Of a stretch of 64,000 nucleotides of DNA, positions 11,689-23,973 are shown one piece after another. The translations under genes and the position numbers were made by a program. The notes beneath the pieces were generated by a model, which saw only the letters and a list, made by a program, of their open reading frames with translations, ran no database searches and had not been told where the DNA came from. Each line of letters opens with the position of its first letter. Position 1 is the first letter of the stretch. Origin of the DNA: Rhizoctonia solani (Eukaryota > Basidiomycota > Agaricomycetes > Cantharellales > Ceratobasidiaceae); assembly GCF_016906535.1 (NCBI RefSeq), contig NC_057373.1:2418001-2482000 (forward strand), given 5' to 3'.

Positions 11689-13527
11689 ATGTACTCTCGG
11701 AAACTCTGCCTGTCTAGCTTTCGGTATGCCCTTGCAAGGCAGCGCTTTCAAGCTACCCGTTCTATGGCCATGGCCCCTCGGGGAGATTATGCCACCTTGA
11801 CCGAGGATGACATCAAGCATTTCGCTGGAATATTGGCACCCACGTCTATCATATCTTCCCTTCCTCCGTTTAACAATCCTCAGAATGAACTGGACACCTA
11901 CAATGTTGATTGGCTTGGGAAATATCATGGGCGTTCCAAGCTCGTCTTGAAGCCGAAAACGACGGCCGAGGTTAGCGCGGTCTTAAAACACTGTTACAGT
12001 AGGAAGCTTGCTGTTGTTCCTCAGGGCGGAAACACAGGCCTAGTGGGTGAGTGCCTCTTGGATTCTTATCGAACTTCTTCATTGAACCCTTGGAATAATA
12101 GGCTCCGGAGTACCTGCAAATGACGAAATTATCTTAAATCTAGCGAACATGGCGAATGTCAGATCTTTTGATCCTATGACAGGTATCATAGTAGCCGAAG
12201 CCGGGTGTATACTCGAAAGCCTGAGCAATTATCTGGCACCACACTCCCATATCATTCCCCTCGATTTGGGTGCCAAGGGCAGGTGAGCCCTATCAATATA
12301 TGTACTTCGCATATGGTCACACTTGATATCTCTCCAGTTGCCAAATAGGGGGAAATATTTCTACAAACGCAGGTGGGCTACGCGTCTTGAGATACGGTTC
12401 TCTGCATGGCTCCGTGCTTGGCCTTGAAGTTGTGCTTCCCAACGGAGAAATCCTAGACCAGCTTTCGACCATGCGCAAGGATAACACAGGTTACGACCTC
12501 AAACAACTATTCATCGGGGCCGAAGGGACGCTTGGTATCGTTACCGCTGTATCCATTCATTGCCCCCCTGCACCTCGGGCACAGCAAAACTTGGTACTGG
12601 CTCTACCGTCATACAACCAACTGCCCGAAGTGTTTAAGCTTGCCAAGACACACTTGTCGGAGGTACTCTCAGCATTTGAACTGTTTGATCGAGAATCATA
12701 TGAGCTTGTATGCCATCACACCGGTAGGCGTGGGTTAGACGAGAACGAAATCGGAGATAGCGAGTGCTTTGTGTTGATCGAGACCAGTGGTGGGCGAGCA
12801 GAACACGATGAGGAGGTATGTATGAGATTATTCAGGGTGCATACTCTAATGCGATATTTGGAAACAGAAACTTGCATCACTGCTAGAAATCCTCTATGAC
12901 ACATCGTCATCGTCTTCCCCTCTGATCAACTCCGGAGTTCTTTCGCAGTCCGCTGATCAATTCTTCTCCCTCTGGAGCCTGCGTGAGGGTGTTCCTGAAG
13001 CCGCTGGGAAAACAGGCAAAGTATACAAGTACGACATTAGCGTGCCTGTACGCGAATTTATGAATGTTACCAATATCGTGAGGAACCGGCTACAGGAAAA
13101 AGGTCTGTATAGGTCAGGCCCCAATTCCCGAGTGTCGCATGTCATGGGTTACGGGCATGTAGGAGATGGTACGTTAGTATTATTGAAAAACTGGGATCAT
13201 CAAGCTCACGATGCTCCATGACAGGAAACCTTCATATCAACGTCGTTGCGAACGCATACACCCCTGAAATTGAAGCAGCACTCGAACCTTTTGTCTTTGA
13301 GCTAGTTCGTAAGTCCAAACAATCGCACTCAACGTGACCATCCTCACATACCCGACTCCCTAGAATCTCATAAAGGCTCTATTTCGGCTGAACATGGTCT
13401 CGGCCTCCAAAAAACTCAACATTTGCACTACTCCAAGGGTCAAGTTAGTCGGGATTGGATGAGAAAAGTTAAACTTCTATTCGATGATAAAGGAATCATG
13501 AACCCAGGAAAGGTCGTTGCAGTTTAG
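11689..13527 (+). CDS. D-2-hydroxyglutarate dehydrogenase (FAD-linked, Dld2/D2HGDH family), mitochondrial
   Basis: FAD enzyme oxidising D-2-hydroxyglutarate (or D-lactate) to the 2-keto acid. The N-terminus MYSRKLCLSSFRYALARQRF is Arg/Ser-rich and acid-free, consistent with mitochondrial import. It carries VVPQGGNTGLVGSGVP (FAD pyrophosphate site), CQIGGNISTNAGGLR, YGSLHGSVLGLEVVLPNG, DNTGYDLKQLFIGAEGTLGI, then VSHVMGYGHVGDGNLHINV (metal-binding His residues) and GSISAEHGLGLQKTQ, ending NPGKVVAV-stop at 13527. Introns follow GGNTGLV, LDLGAKG, EHDEE, GYGHVGD and FVFELV; all restore the frame. The 2-HG dehydrogenase call is favoured over D-lactate dehydrogenase by overall similarity to the Dld2/Dld3 group, but substrate cannot be proved by reading. 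A citrate carrier follows 156 nt downstream on the same strand. Confidence 0.9.
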
Positions 13528-13683
13528 TATTTAGGAAAACATATATTCATAGATCTATTAAGGATAGGGAAAAGACATCATTTTTGTTCGTCGGCCGATC
13601 TCTGGCGCTTAAGTTAGCTTTAATTAATCCCGCTCCGGAAATCATCTACTGTTGCATTCTGACGAGCGTCCACCATTATCATC

Positions 13684-14947
13684 ATGGCGACAAAGAAGGA
13701 TACTAAGCCGTGGCAGTCTCTAGCAGCTGGTACATTCGCTGGAGCAGTCGAAGCATTCGTCACCTACCCAACCGAATTCGTCAAAACTCGTTCCCAGTTT
13801 GATGGAAATAAGGTATATACTCAACCGTTCATCTCGACTCCGAACCGGAGCTCATCTGACGTGAGCCCTCTGCCTAGCAAAGGAGGGCCCCATAACGATC
13901 GTTCGAAATACTTGGAATCAACATGGTATCCGAGGATTTTACTCTGGGTGTACGGCATTAGTGGTCGGGAACGCTGCCAAAGCTGGTGTACGGTTCGTTA
14001 GTTATGACAGATTCAAACGAGCACTTGCGGATAAAGATGTAGGTTTGTTGGAGCTTGAATATCTAGAAATACTGCTAATCCTAAGACAGGGAAAAGTCAG
14101 TGCTCCAAGGTCATTAGTTGGTGAGTTACCAATGACGCGCGACCAAATGGCCTCACTCATGGTTCGATGCTTCAAGCCGGGTTGGGTGCGGGGATGATGG
14201 AAGCCATTTTTGCAGTAACACCGTCTGAGACAATCAAGTTCGTGCCCTTGTCTATTATAATCTATCTATGCTGATATTATAATATCAGGACAAAACTCAT
14301 CGATGATTCAAAACTCCCTCAGCCCAGGTTTCGTGGTCTGATCCATGGGACCGGTATAATTGTTCGTGAAGAGGGTATCCGAGGAATATATCGTGGACTG
14401 TTCCCTGTTGTAAGTGCCCAAAGTGCACACAATGGGGCCAATACTTACACTTTATCAATAGATGATGCGCCAAGGGGCCAACTCTGCCGTACGATTCACA
14501 ACTTATTCGACTCTCAAGCAATTCGTCCAAAGCAATATGCGCTTACGCGAAGGTGTACCACTACCAAGTAGCGTAACTTTTGGAGTAGGTGCAATTGCAG
14601 GCCTTGTTACAGTGTATACGACAATGCCGCTCGAGTAAGTTCTTATCATCATTTCATTGCCACGCACATCTCATATGGAGCAGTGTCATCAAGACCCGCA
14701 TGCAATCCCTCAAGGCTCGCTCACAGTACAAGAACTCATTCGACTGCGCTTACCAGACGTTTGTCAATGATGGGCTCTTGAGCTTCTGGAGAGGAGCTGC
14801 TCCTCGCTTAGCCCGATTAATGGCAAGTCGCCTCGAAATTGATGTCCTTCGCTCTACTAATTCATGTACTCACAGCTGAGCGGAGGGATCGTTTTTACAG
14901 TATACGAGAAAGTAATAGTGATGCTTGGGGGCAAAGAAGTTGCCTAA
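13684..14947 (+). CDS. CTP1: Mitochondrial tricarboxylate (citrate) transport protein
   Basis: Inner-membrane carrier (SLC25) exchanging citrate for malate or other tricarboxylates. Start MATKKDTKPWQSLAAGTFAG at 13684. The three carrier repeats are visible: the first with EAFVTYPTEFVKTRSQ (PX[DE]XX[KR] signature), the second with EAIFAVTPSETIK-TKLIDDSK and RGIYRGLFPV, the third with VTVYTTMPLDVIKTRMQSLK and FWRGAAPRLARLM. VTYPTEFVKTR, the ETIKTK junction and NSAVRFTTY are typical of Ctp1 rather than of other carriers. Six or seven introns, including one inside SLV-AGLGAGMM. It ends LGGKEVA-stop at 14947, about 290 residues, the normal family length. It lies just downstream of D2HGDH; co-function in tricarboxylate/2-hydroxyglutarate balance is inference. 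Confidence 0.93.
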
Positions 14948-15052
14948 AATCACAGTCTATATGGAAGAGTGGGTAACTAGACAAATACACCATGCAGTGT
15001 CCCAATTTTTATGACATACTATTACAACAAGCCAAGCAAAATCTGTCTCTAT

Positions 15053-16156
15053 CTATATGAGTGTGTCAGGGATCCCTTCTCGAGCCGTACGCGCTGCCAG
15101 ACCAGGGAGCATAAATTTCCACGTTGCGCGGTCCGATATGGCGCGCTTGATACGCTCTTCAATCATCTGGTGAATTTTGGGCACATCGGCGAGTTTGGCT
15201 CGCGAGCCGAGGAGAGAGGTCGTGCGTAGCTCAAGGTGAAAGTGTGGGGATAAGGTAAGTGTGACCGAGGGAGCAATTGCGGTAGGGGAGGGTGGCTTTA
15301 TCGTGGCCTAGAAACCCCGGTAGTCAAAAAATTGACCACACATACAAGAGAAAATAAATGCAACTCACGTTGCCGGAGAACAATGATAGAGATAGTGTCA
15401 AAGATACGGGAAGTCGCGCAAACATCGGCATCGGATAATTAAACAACACAGATGTCGAAAGTGAGACCGATACCGAATCAATGTAACTCAAATTACATTC
15501 TGCGACCTATTCAAAAACTAGATGTCAGTCAATTCGGTCACACGCAAAGAAAAGATAATCTCTCGAAACGTACAAATCCATTCGGGTCATTCAGATCCGG
15601 AACAAGTCTCGCCTCGCTAATCCTTGGCGCACTCGTTCCCAAATCAACAGAATGAATAATGATGTTGTCCTGTTCAAAAATCCATGTGTTAGTTTCTATG
15701 GTGTTGCGCAATGTATAAAAAGATGCGGACCATAATATCGGATTGCAACGTTGCGTTTGCCCATTTTTCGATTCTGGCCCGTGCAGCCTCGTCCCCGGCA
15801 CCTCCCTGCAAGTTTCCCTTCAACTCTTCACGGTAGGTTTGTACGCACTTGGGCAAAGCTGTGAGCCGTCAGTCCGGACTGTCCCTCCAAAATAGGACGC
15901 TCACCAAGTTCAGCAGCAAATTGAACCATTCTGCAGTTTCCGCGTCTCCGGTCCTCCAGTCCCCCTCCTCGATCTTGGCCTTTTCCGATTCTTGGGGTGG
16001 TGGTCGAACTGGCAATGGAGCAGGGGTATGCACAGGCTGAGTCTTGCCCGAGTCCAAGAACAAATGTCGAATGATAACCCCCAGTAATAGCAGAATCGAC
16101 AGTTGTCCGACGACAAGGCCTTGGGTAAACGTAGGTGTCAACGAAAACAACGACAT
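15053..16156 (-). CDS. MMM1: ERMES complex subunit Mmm1
   Basis: ER-membrane anchor of the ER-mitochondria encounter structure, with a lipid-transfer SMP domain. The start at 16156 gives MSLFSLTPTFTQGLVVGQLS, a short lumenal tail, then one membrane segment (about residues 14-32, ILLLLGVIIRHLF). A Pro-rich linker leads to AEWFNLLLNLCVQTYREELK, the conserved entry to the SMP domain. Then come ARIEKWANATLQSDIM, IHSVDLGTSAPRISEARL, YIDSVSVSLSTSVLFNYP, VTLTLSPHFHLELRT and SLLGSRAKLADVPKIHQMI, ending EGIPDTLI-stop at 15053. Introns follow LLLNL, SDIM, NGF and SGN. The residue order and length (about 290-300) match Mmm1. The 3' end faces the CTP1 3' end across 105 nt. Confidence 0.94.
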
Positions 16157-16756
16157 GGTCAAGCACCAGAGCACACTTTCCCAGCCTGGACACTTGAGAG
16201 ATTCACCCACGAGGCGGGGACGGGGCTATCGTAAATATAAGCGCCTGGCGTCATCCTAAAACTGATCATGACACATTTCACCATCACTGCCGGCCAAACA
16301 AATCCCGCCAGCAGGTGAATTTTACTCTGTATAGGATGAACCGTTTACTATGGCTTTGGATTGCAAAAAGAGCGACAGCGTACGAGGTAGTTACATGATA
16401 GATAAATTACACTGCACGCTATGATCTGGACCCCCATACGTATAAATTATAGGGACCCAACAACAAGACTCGAATGCAGAGGAAAGGATGAGTGAGTGTT
16501 CTGGTGGGTGACAAGAACTACATACAAGACGCGAATTAATTAGGTGGCTGGCTAGGCGCAAATAACTAAAGAGAGAGGACATAGAGAACGAACGAAAAAC
16601 GCGAGGGGAGAAATAGTTCAAATGAGAGAGGGAGAGTGGGAGAGAGTGGGGAGATGCGATAGAATTACACGAAATCCGAGAAGGAACGAATGCTTCGAGT
16701 TTCAGGGCTAATCACAGAGATGCTTGGCTGGTCGACATATTTCATTCAACGGCCGC
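16157..16756. other. Intergenic region with polypurine tract, MMM1 upstream
   Basis: About 0.6 kb holding the MMM1 promoter and the 3' flank of the next minus-strand gene. The notable content is a long purine run on the plus strand (16571-16664), i.e. a CT-rich tract on the strand of MMM1. No gene seen. Confidence 0.5.
16571..16664 (-). repeat. CT-rich low-complexity tract upstream of MMM1
   Basis: Nearly pure GA (plus strand) built of GAGAGAGG/GGGAGAGTGGGAGAG units, about 415-510 nt upstream of the MMM1 start. CT tracts are known promoter elements in fungi; a role here is inferred. Confidence 0.45.
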
Positions 16757-19472
16757 TCAGTCATAGGCTCGGCAGCTAGCTCCGGTAGGTGCGCGAGCTC
16801 GGCCGGTAACACCACCTTCAGGCTGACGTCCACACTTGTCGCATCGAGAAGCTTCGACCTCGGCCCTCAAGGCTTGAACCTGACTCTCCAGCTCATCGAC
16901 CTGTTGTCGCGAGGCCCTGAGCTGTTCGCGCAACGACGCAATAGTACTCGCCGATTGAGACTCGGTAGACGACCGCGGTACACCTGGTGAGAATCCGAAC
17001 GTGGACGGAGTGCGAGGATCAACCGACGAACTAAGGGCATCTGATCCAGAGGACGCAGTCGAAACATGGGTGCGACACGAGCGAGCCGACTGCGGGAAAT
17101 AAGGAGTTGCCGGGGATAACACATTCGAGTCCTCGAATCCAGAGCTATCACCATTTCGGGATTCGCTCGATCCACGCGAGTTGGCAGCTACCTTGGGTGA
17201 ACCGGTAAGGTAGTCTTCCGGCATGCCTTTGAACACAGACGACACTGGGCGAAGTCTTAGACTACCAAACGATGGGTCTTGGGAATCCGCGTCCACTTCC
17301 GGGGGCTGTGGCTCCGTGTTCGAGCGGTGCTGGTTGAACTTGCTCTGGCGATGGCCATGGTGGTCTCCAATAGAGGTATGAGAGTCATCACTAACATTCT
17401 GTGCCCATTCAAGCGAACGAGCACGACCAAGAGTGGGAGAGCAAACGACTACAGGCGGCAGTTCCTTACGAGCGCCCAACTCCAGAGGACTGGTAACCTT
17501 TGGTGCTTGGTATTGAGCAGGCACCTTAGGAACAGGTGGCATATCCATTCCATTGTGAGAAACATGGAAGGGGGCGCTTGGTGCACTGATATTGGGGTTA
17601 CCAGAGCCAGAACCAGAACCATTCTTGAAGAACTTCAGGAATCCGCTGCGTTTGGCCTTGAGCTGCTTCGGAGGAGCGGTTTCCATTGGCGTGCCGGGCT
17701 GGGTCGACCTTGGCTCTGGAATGTTCTCAATCGCGGTGCCTGGAACAATATTGATGCTCGTGGTAGATTGGGACGCAATGGACGTGACGGTGTAGCCTCG
17801 AGTACGAGTACGTGAGGAATTGCCAGCACTGACCGTCCGGACACGGGCGTCTTCAGGAGCTGGTGAACCACCACTACTGATGGTCGACGAAAAGCCTCCA
17901 CCGATCGGGCCTAACGTTGGCTTGGACTTCTTATGAATGACTTCCTTGGGACGAGGGGAAATCGGGAACTGAGAAGTATTACTGGTAATACTCCTACTTC
18001 GATCGCGCACCTTCATCTGCGCTTGCTCCAGAGAAATCAGGTTGCAAGCTGGAGAACCAGGGAACGCAAGCATGCCAGAAGGTACAACGACATCATCTCC
18101 AGCAGAAGCGGACATTGGGGGAGGGGAGGTTGGAACAAAGCTAATAGAAAGGGCAGAGGGGGACTTGGCCGAGCTTGTATAGGAGGCCCCTCGACCCAGG
18201 GGCAAGACAGCAATGTGAGGGGGACGATGCTTCTCTTTCTTCAAGTTGGATGATGATTCATGTTGTTCAGGTAAAGTGGCAGAGGACGACGTGGAGGAAG
18301 GAGTGACGTAAGAGGAAGCCGTGGATGCAGTGAGTGTTGCGCTTGAATTAGACCTTGACGGTGACACTGCTCCATCGTTACTAGCACCGGCTGATAATAA
18401 ATCCAGATTGGCGTATGGGTGAACGAAATTTGGGGTGGTAGGAGACGAAGGAGAAACCGGTGATGGCCCCCGGGAATCCAAATGGTACGCGTTAATTTGA
18501 ACACCCGCGTTGGAACCACCTCTGGGACGAATACCCGGGAAGATTGACTGAACAGCGCTCGTTCCCGATGACGCAGCTGAGGATGCACTAAAAGACGACA
18601 GACTGCGGCCACCAACACCTCGGATAGCGTCTGAAAATGAGCCGTTACGAGGAGAGGTGGGCGTTTGGATGTACGACGCGACCGAGGACTCCATGCTTCG
18701 TTTGGACGAATCGACAGACGGGCGGGTGTCAGACGAAGTTCTAGCCCAGCCTCCGCCTAAAAGTCGTCTCTCCAAGGTTTTGCTATGGCTCCGAGCTTTG
18801 CCTTTGAATTTGCCCGCAAAGAGGCTGAGTGCATCCGCAGGTGCTTCGGTGTCGGACAAGGCCTCTTCGTCTGCTCCGACATCTTCTTCCCAAGGCGCCT
18901 TGGAAATCATACGAGTCTTGGGGCCTAGAAAAGGCAACGGATCGACGACCACCCACGGTTAATGAAACAGAAGCCAGGGCTGGGTTGAATGAATACTAAC
19001 CTAAAAACGAAAGTCTCGGGTCCGGAGTGGACTCCGCCTCGGCCGAGAGGGCGCTAGAGACCGAGGTATCGCTCTCAACAGGTCGGAGCATGCCGTTGTC
19101 AGACAAGGTATCGTTGGAAGCTGAAGCCTGCACATCCGACTCCGACTGAGCCTCGGTGCGCTCGTCATCGCTCGAGTCTCTCATTGGATCGACATAACTC
19201 GTATACTTGTCGTTTCTCTTTGGATGGAGCCTGGACGAGTAAGGAGAGATGTCGTCTGAAATGTCTGAAGACGACTCGTCGATGGACATCTGGTGGGAAT
19301 AGCACGACGGAGACTCTGAGCGCTCGGTCAGGTGCGGCGACGTATGGGGCCCGTGCCGGGGGCTGGTAAGGGAAAATGCGTCAGCAGTAGGAGTTGGAGA
19401 GAGCGTGGCGGGCACGCCAGAACGGCCACAGCGCGAGTTGAGCAGACCACGAACGTGATCATCGTACCCCAT
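16757..19472 (-). CDS. Ser/Pro-rich disordered protein with C-terminal coiled coil and CxxC
   Basis: Unrecognised. Two exons: about 150 residues starting MGYDDHVRGLLNSRC (19472), joined by an intron near 18,930-19,002 to a 720-residue exon (LSFL-GPKTRMISKAPWEEDVG). Nearly the whole protein is low-complexity Ser/Thr/Pro with many RSxS-like phospho-sites. A basic block (KAKRSGFLKFFKNGSGSG) sits mid-way. The C-terminus is different: a predicted heptad helix (REQLRASRQQVDELESQVQ) followed by CDKCGRQPEGG, a possible metal-binding CxxC. An upstream in-frame ATG (about 27 nt further up) could extend the start, and a non-coding 5' exon is possible. It may be a signalling scaffold, but I assign no function. 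Neighbour of another disordered regulator (Bfa1/Byr4-like) on the same strand. Confidence 0.75.
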
Positions 19473-20235
19473 CTTTATATCATCAAATACCTTCAACATC
19501 CGCAATGAAAACGATTGAAAAAAACGATAATTTACCTTGTCAAATCTGAAATTCCACACTATTGGTCTCGGGTCTCCCGTCTCGGATATGTCCCGTGTGC
19601 GAATTAACGAGTACGATTGGGCCTGTTGATATCGCCTCGTATTAAACGAATGTGGTGTGTCTTTGTGTGTAGGCCGAGCAGCCAGCTGGCGGTGGGAAGG
19701 AGCAGCCGACCAAGGTCCAAGCCACAAACACTTACAAGGGGCCGAGCACCGTCCGTCGAACCAAACACGGTTCTTTCCGCATTGGGATTAGCCCCTTGTG
19801 TGATGTTCATCTCTTCCGCTGCAGATCCCCAGCGACCCTATTATGGTAATCCATAGACAAATATGTTATTGTAGACCTGTGTTGTATTACAGGACGAGTC
19901 AACATAATCATATGCAGTATGTAAGTGTGTAAGCAAGTATGTAGGTGGAAAATGAGAGAAGAACAAAAGAGCGTCATAGAAGTCATACCAAGTCATGCAC
20001 AAACAAATCGATAAAAAGATACAAATCGAGAGAACAGTGAGATGAGGATGAACGAGGGTACAATGAAACCAACCATCTGAATCTGAAAAGAAAACACGGG
20101 AGAAAAGGGGGGAAATAAAAGAAGGGGGAGAAAGGGGCACAAGAATGAAGACTAATAATCAATCAGAGATAACGCAGAGCAAGAAAAAAAAATGCACAGC
20201 GAATAGAACAAATAATCGAATTGGCATAGGGTTTA
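19473..20235. other. Intergenic region with a polypurine tract
   Basis: About 0.76 kb between the disordered orphan's 5' end and the Bfa1/Byr4-like 3' end. A possible 5' leader intron of the orphan lies at about 19,473-19,540. A purine-rich run (20095-20136) is present, CT-rich on the orphan's strand. No gene seen. Confidence 0.45.
20095..20136 (-). repeat. CT-rich tract upstream of disordered orphan gene
   Basis: A/G-only or nearly A/G-only stretch on the plus strand with G runs, about 620 nt upstream of the orphan's start codon. Possible promoter CT tract or the 3' flank of the Bfa1/Byr4-like gene. Confidence 0.3.
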
Positions 20236-23200
20236 TCAGTATTTTCGTGTTGCAAGAGCACGAATGTCGAAAAGATGAGTTCGCACAGGTGCTTCCTCAG
20301 CTTCCGTTGAACTTTTCACTGACCGGCTGCGCGAGCGCGATCGGATATACCATCCCTTCATTTCTTGCTTGTGTCGTTCCTCGGCCGCTCTACACGCCGC
20401 AACAAGCGCATCATCCACACCTGGGACCTCTTCATGTACGCTTTGTCCACCAAAGCTTTGGCGTCCGCCTCGTCTCGTCCCACGCGCACTCGGAGTATCA
20501 CCCGCCTCGCTCTCGCTCTCAGACATCGACCGCGTATGTGATCGCGCGGGGCTCATCGTCATCTCGCGCATGCTGTCCATGGATCGCACCGACCCCTTCC
20601 AGTCCTTGCCGTCATCCGTGGCATTTGTGCCCCCAGTATTTGCGCGAATAGTGCCAGCCTTGTCTTCCCAATCACCTTCATCGTCAGCGAGTCCGGCAAA
20701 CACGTCAGGCTCCTCTTCTTCGGGAGGCAGTCGACTAATCCAGCACATGCGAACCGGATCGAATAGCATGTTACCGACGATACGCGCACCGCTAGCAAGC
20801 ATCGATCCCGTAGGGGACATGAGCCCCCCGATCGAGGAGCCCGTCAGATGAGTGATGAGTGCCGGCCGAGAAGGGGCGGCATGTGCATCGAATTCCTTGA
20901 GGACCTGCTCATTCCCCTCCCAACGAAGTGTCTTTGGATTCCACTTCATGTCGCCCACAGCTAAATACCGTCATTGTTAATATAAATCCACGACTGATGA
21001 CCACATCCAGGCACTCACTCTTCGCAGTGCCGGCACCGCCCAAATTTCTGATCAACATTGGCTTCTTCCTAGGTCCTCCAACTGCCGTGACCGTGGGCTT
21101 CTTGCGCCGGGGAGTGGGCTCTGGGATAGCCACCTTGACCGGGAAATCCACCCGAGGCTTGTGCCGAAGGGACTGCTTTCCAGCACTCTTTGGCGGATCT
21201 TATCCATCAGTCCGAATCAGTACTGAATAGCTGAATCGTCATTTAGCAAAGAAAACTCACCAACGCTACCGTGGCTAGACGCACTCGATGGTGGTCTTCT
21301 CAACGTCCCGCCAGCTTTGCGTCCGAGGGTACCTCCAGAGGTGGTACTGGCGGAGCTCCCTTTCTCGCCGCGCGACGAGGACACGTTTCCGCGACCGGCC
21401 GGTTGGACCCGGAACTTGCGTTCCTTTTCTGTATCCTCAGGCAAATCGTCAAACGCGTCGAGCTCTGTTCCATCACTGAACGCTTGTATCCGTTTAGGCT
21501 TGCGCATCACTTTTGGAGCAGTGGCTGACGCCATACTCGATATGGAAGATGATGGTGTCCCTCCGTTGCTAGCTCCACTTCGGGTACGAATGCGTCGCGG
21601 ACTTGTCGGGGTGCGCCGCGGGTTAGGCTGCGGAGATGTCGCTCGGTCGGCAGGAGCAGTGGATATAGGAGAAGGGAAGACGCTGCTAATCGATGGCCGG
21701 ATTTTTTGTCTCGAGCTCGATGTGGGCATCGTTAACCGAAGCGACGCGGAATTGACTGAACCGGCCGATGGGGTTGTCGGCCTGCCGGAGGACTTCTTGT
21801 CGACCTCGTCACGCGGTTCAGGCTTCTGTCTAGCCTTGGAGGAAGCGGTAGGTGCGCCAAAGCCACTTGGGCGGGTCGACAAGGTAGAGGAAGGAGTGAT
21901 CGATGAAGATGGATCTGCCAAAGAGGCCAAACTTGCTTTGCGACCGAGTTTCACACCAAGTGTAGTAGAGGTCGAACTGCTGGTTGACGAAAGCTGCAGC
22001 CGCCCCAGCGACTTTTGGTGTTTGAGCGGAGCGGTACGTGGTGCTATCCAGAAATTGATGATGGACTAGGGATCGATAGGAGGTTGGCTGTCGATGGCGA
22101 CGCGTGGGATGAAGACGATGCACGAACCGAGGATGGACGGAGAGACGAGAAATTGGTTGGTGAAACAAGCGAGGACCGTGAATCCTTTTTTGACAAGGAA
22201 CGCTGCGAAACTGAACTTGGCGAACGCGAGCGACTAATAGTTGGAACTTTAGACGCCGAAAGGACCTCCATAACGGATTCAGGACGTAAACGGGACGAAG
22301 ACGAAGGGCGATAGCTACCGCTACCAGTACGAGGAAGCGGTACGCTTTTGCTTCGGTATTCTGCGGGGTTGGCCATGCGGCGCAGGCGAAGCCGGGTGAT
22401 GCTGATATCCTCGTCCCCTATAACAAGACCTGACTCAAAGTCCTCAGTTTCATTTGCAGTCCTACGCGATTGAGACGTAAGTGACCCTTTGGCATCGTTC
22501 TCGGCTGCAATCTGGGCTGGGACAATTTGCTTCTTGGTCTCGAGGTGCTTCGCGAGGTTCTTGCCAGCAAGGCCCTCAGGAAGAATGAGGCCCTCAAACG
22601 CCTCATCCTCGTCCTCATAGATAGCAAAGTCCCCATCAGAGGGGTCCGTTTCGGTGCCAAGTTGAGAGGCCGAAGAAGTACTGGGGCTAGCATCGGGTGG
22701 ATACAAGGACAATAGACTCGATGTGTCTGAGTAGGTAGAGGTGGATGTAGTCAATTCGCCCCATGGCCCATTGCCCTCGACCAAAGTGGAAGATTTTCGG
22801 AGCGAGAGCGATGACGTCTGGGGAGTCAAAATCCGGAGTGACAAATTTGACATTTCCGCGGGAAGAGCAAAGTCGGCCTCAAAGTCATCCTCTTCAACTG
22901 GCTTGGTAGACGACTTTTTTGCAACCAATGGGAAATTGTGCTTGGCAATCTTGATCGTCGAGACATCGCCCGCGTCCTCTGTGTCGGGGACGTTCGGCTG
23001 AGGTAGTGGTGCACGTGCGAGTGTAAAGTTGGTATGCGAGGGCTCGGGCAGCTCGAGGTCACCGTCGTCAGACCAGTCCTCCACATTCTCCTTGGTCTTG
23101 CGCGGCTCTATAGATCCGAGCCGTGTGATTTTACCGGTGAAGTGTGAAGTTGAGCTATTTGCAGACGAGGCGGTGGCACTTTTGATGGGAGCATCTTCAA

Positions 23201-23438
23201 ACTCAGCATCCCAATCTTCGTCTTCCACGGGTGCTCCTCCCAACTTGGCAACGGCGCCAGCGCCAGATAACGAGGGTCGACTTCCCTTAATACGATTCCC
23301 AGGGTCGGCCTGCTCGTCGCCTTCGTTGTCAATAGCAAACGTTTCCTGGTCGTCGGGGAGGTCGAAATCGGCCTCGGGCCATTCTTCGGTGCGGGTAATG
23401 ACGAAGGAGGGGGCTGGGGCTGGGACAGTTGCGGACAT
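20236..23438 (-). CDS. Bfa1/Byr4-like subunit of the mitotic-exit/septation GTPase-activating complex
   Basis: Likely scaffold half of the two-component GAP (Bfa1-Bub2 in budding yeast, Byr4-Cdc16 in fission yeast) that restrains the Tem1/Spg1 GTPase at the spindle pole. Start MSATVPAPAPSFVITRTEEW at 23438. The N-terminal half has DEDWDAEFEDAP and EEDDFEADFALP acidic blocks, then ISITRLRLRRMANPAEYR. The middle is Ser-rich with LKHQKSLGRLQLSS and KLGRKASLASLADPSSS. The C-terminal half has RKPKRIQAFSDGTELDAFDD, KKPMLIRNLGG, VGDMKWNPKTLRWEGNEQVL and MLFDPVRMCWISRLPPEEEE-PDVFAGL, the best-conserved Byr4/Bfa1 signature. It ends LATRKY-stop at 20236. Introns rejoin SVG-DPPKSAG and GTA-KTVGDMKW. One splice join near 22,030-22,130 is ambiguous (a GTTCGT donor with a CCCTAG acceptor restores the frame). 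Assignment rests on the C-terminal motifs. Confidence 0.82.
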
Positions 23439-23973
23439 GGCAATGGGTAGATTATTCAAGCGTGTGCTCAAGGATTACGAGACGTGTGGATAATCTGATG
23501 TACAACTGTGAGCACAGGGCCAGAATCTCGTGTGAGTAGCACGCACAATAAAAACCTCGAGGTTTGTGCGAGGCGAGTGTAGGCCACAAGTGCAATGAGA
23601 TGATAATGATAATGAACGTGTGTCGTGCCTTTCAAATGGCTAATGAACGAAATCCAGCGGGTAGAAGGTGGATGAGGGGGAGGGGGTGGTCGAGATGAGT
23701 CAAGGGTGAGGAGATGAGTGTTGGTCTGAGCGCTGAAACAAAGACGCAGCTAGCAAGCTAGTGTATGTTGTGTCGTGAGCACAGTCGACTTGGGGTATGA
23801 GAACCAAAAGACCCGGGTGCTCGTCCGAGTCCAGATGTGGTCTTGCTTCCCGTCTTGAGTGAGGCGATGGCCACAGCCGGTGGTAGTTGTGTGTGCTATT
23901 GGAGACGTTCTTCAGGGCAGGCTCACAGCCACTCATCCGCGGGTATCTCAAATTCGGCAGCATACTCCATTTA
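23439..23973. other. Intergenic region upstream of the Bfa1/Byr4-like gene
   Basis: About 0.53 kb between the start of the Bfa1/Byr4-like gene and the stop codon of the large unrecognised gene. A G/A-rich stretch near 23,660-23,690 is present. No gene or motif I can support. Confidence 0.4.

Noticed and set aside
20145..20651. Plus-strand frame of 168 codons
   Set aside because: Mostly antisense to the C-terminal exon of the Bfa1/Byr4-like gene.
21317..22069. Plus-strand open frame of 250 codons
   Set aside because: It lies antisense to the Bfa1/Byr4-like coding region, whose own frame has conserved motifs; long antisense frames are common in GC-balanced Ser-rich genes.
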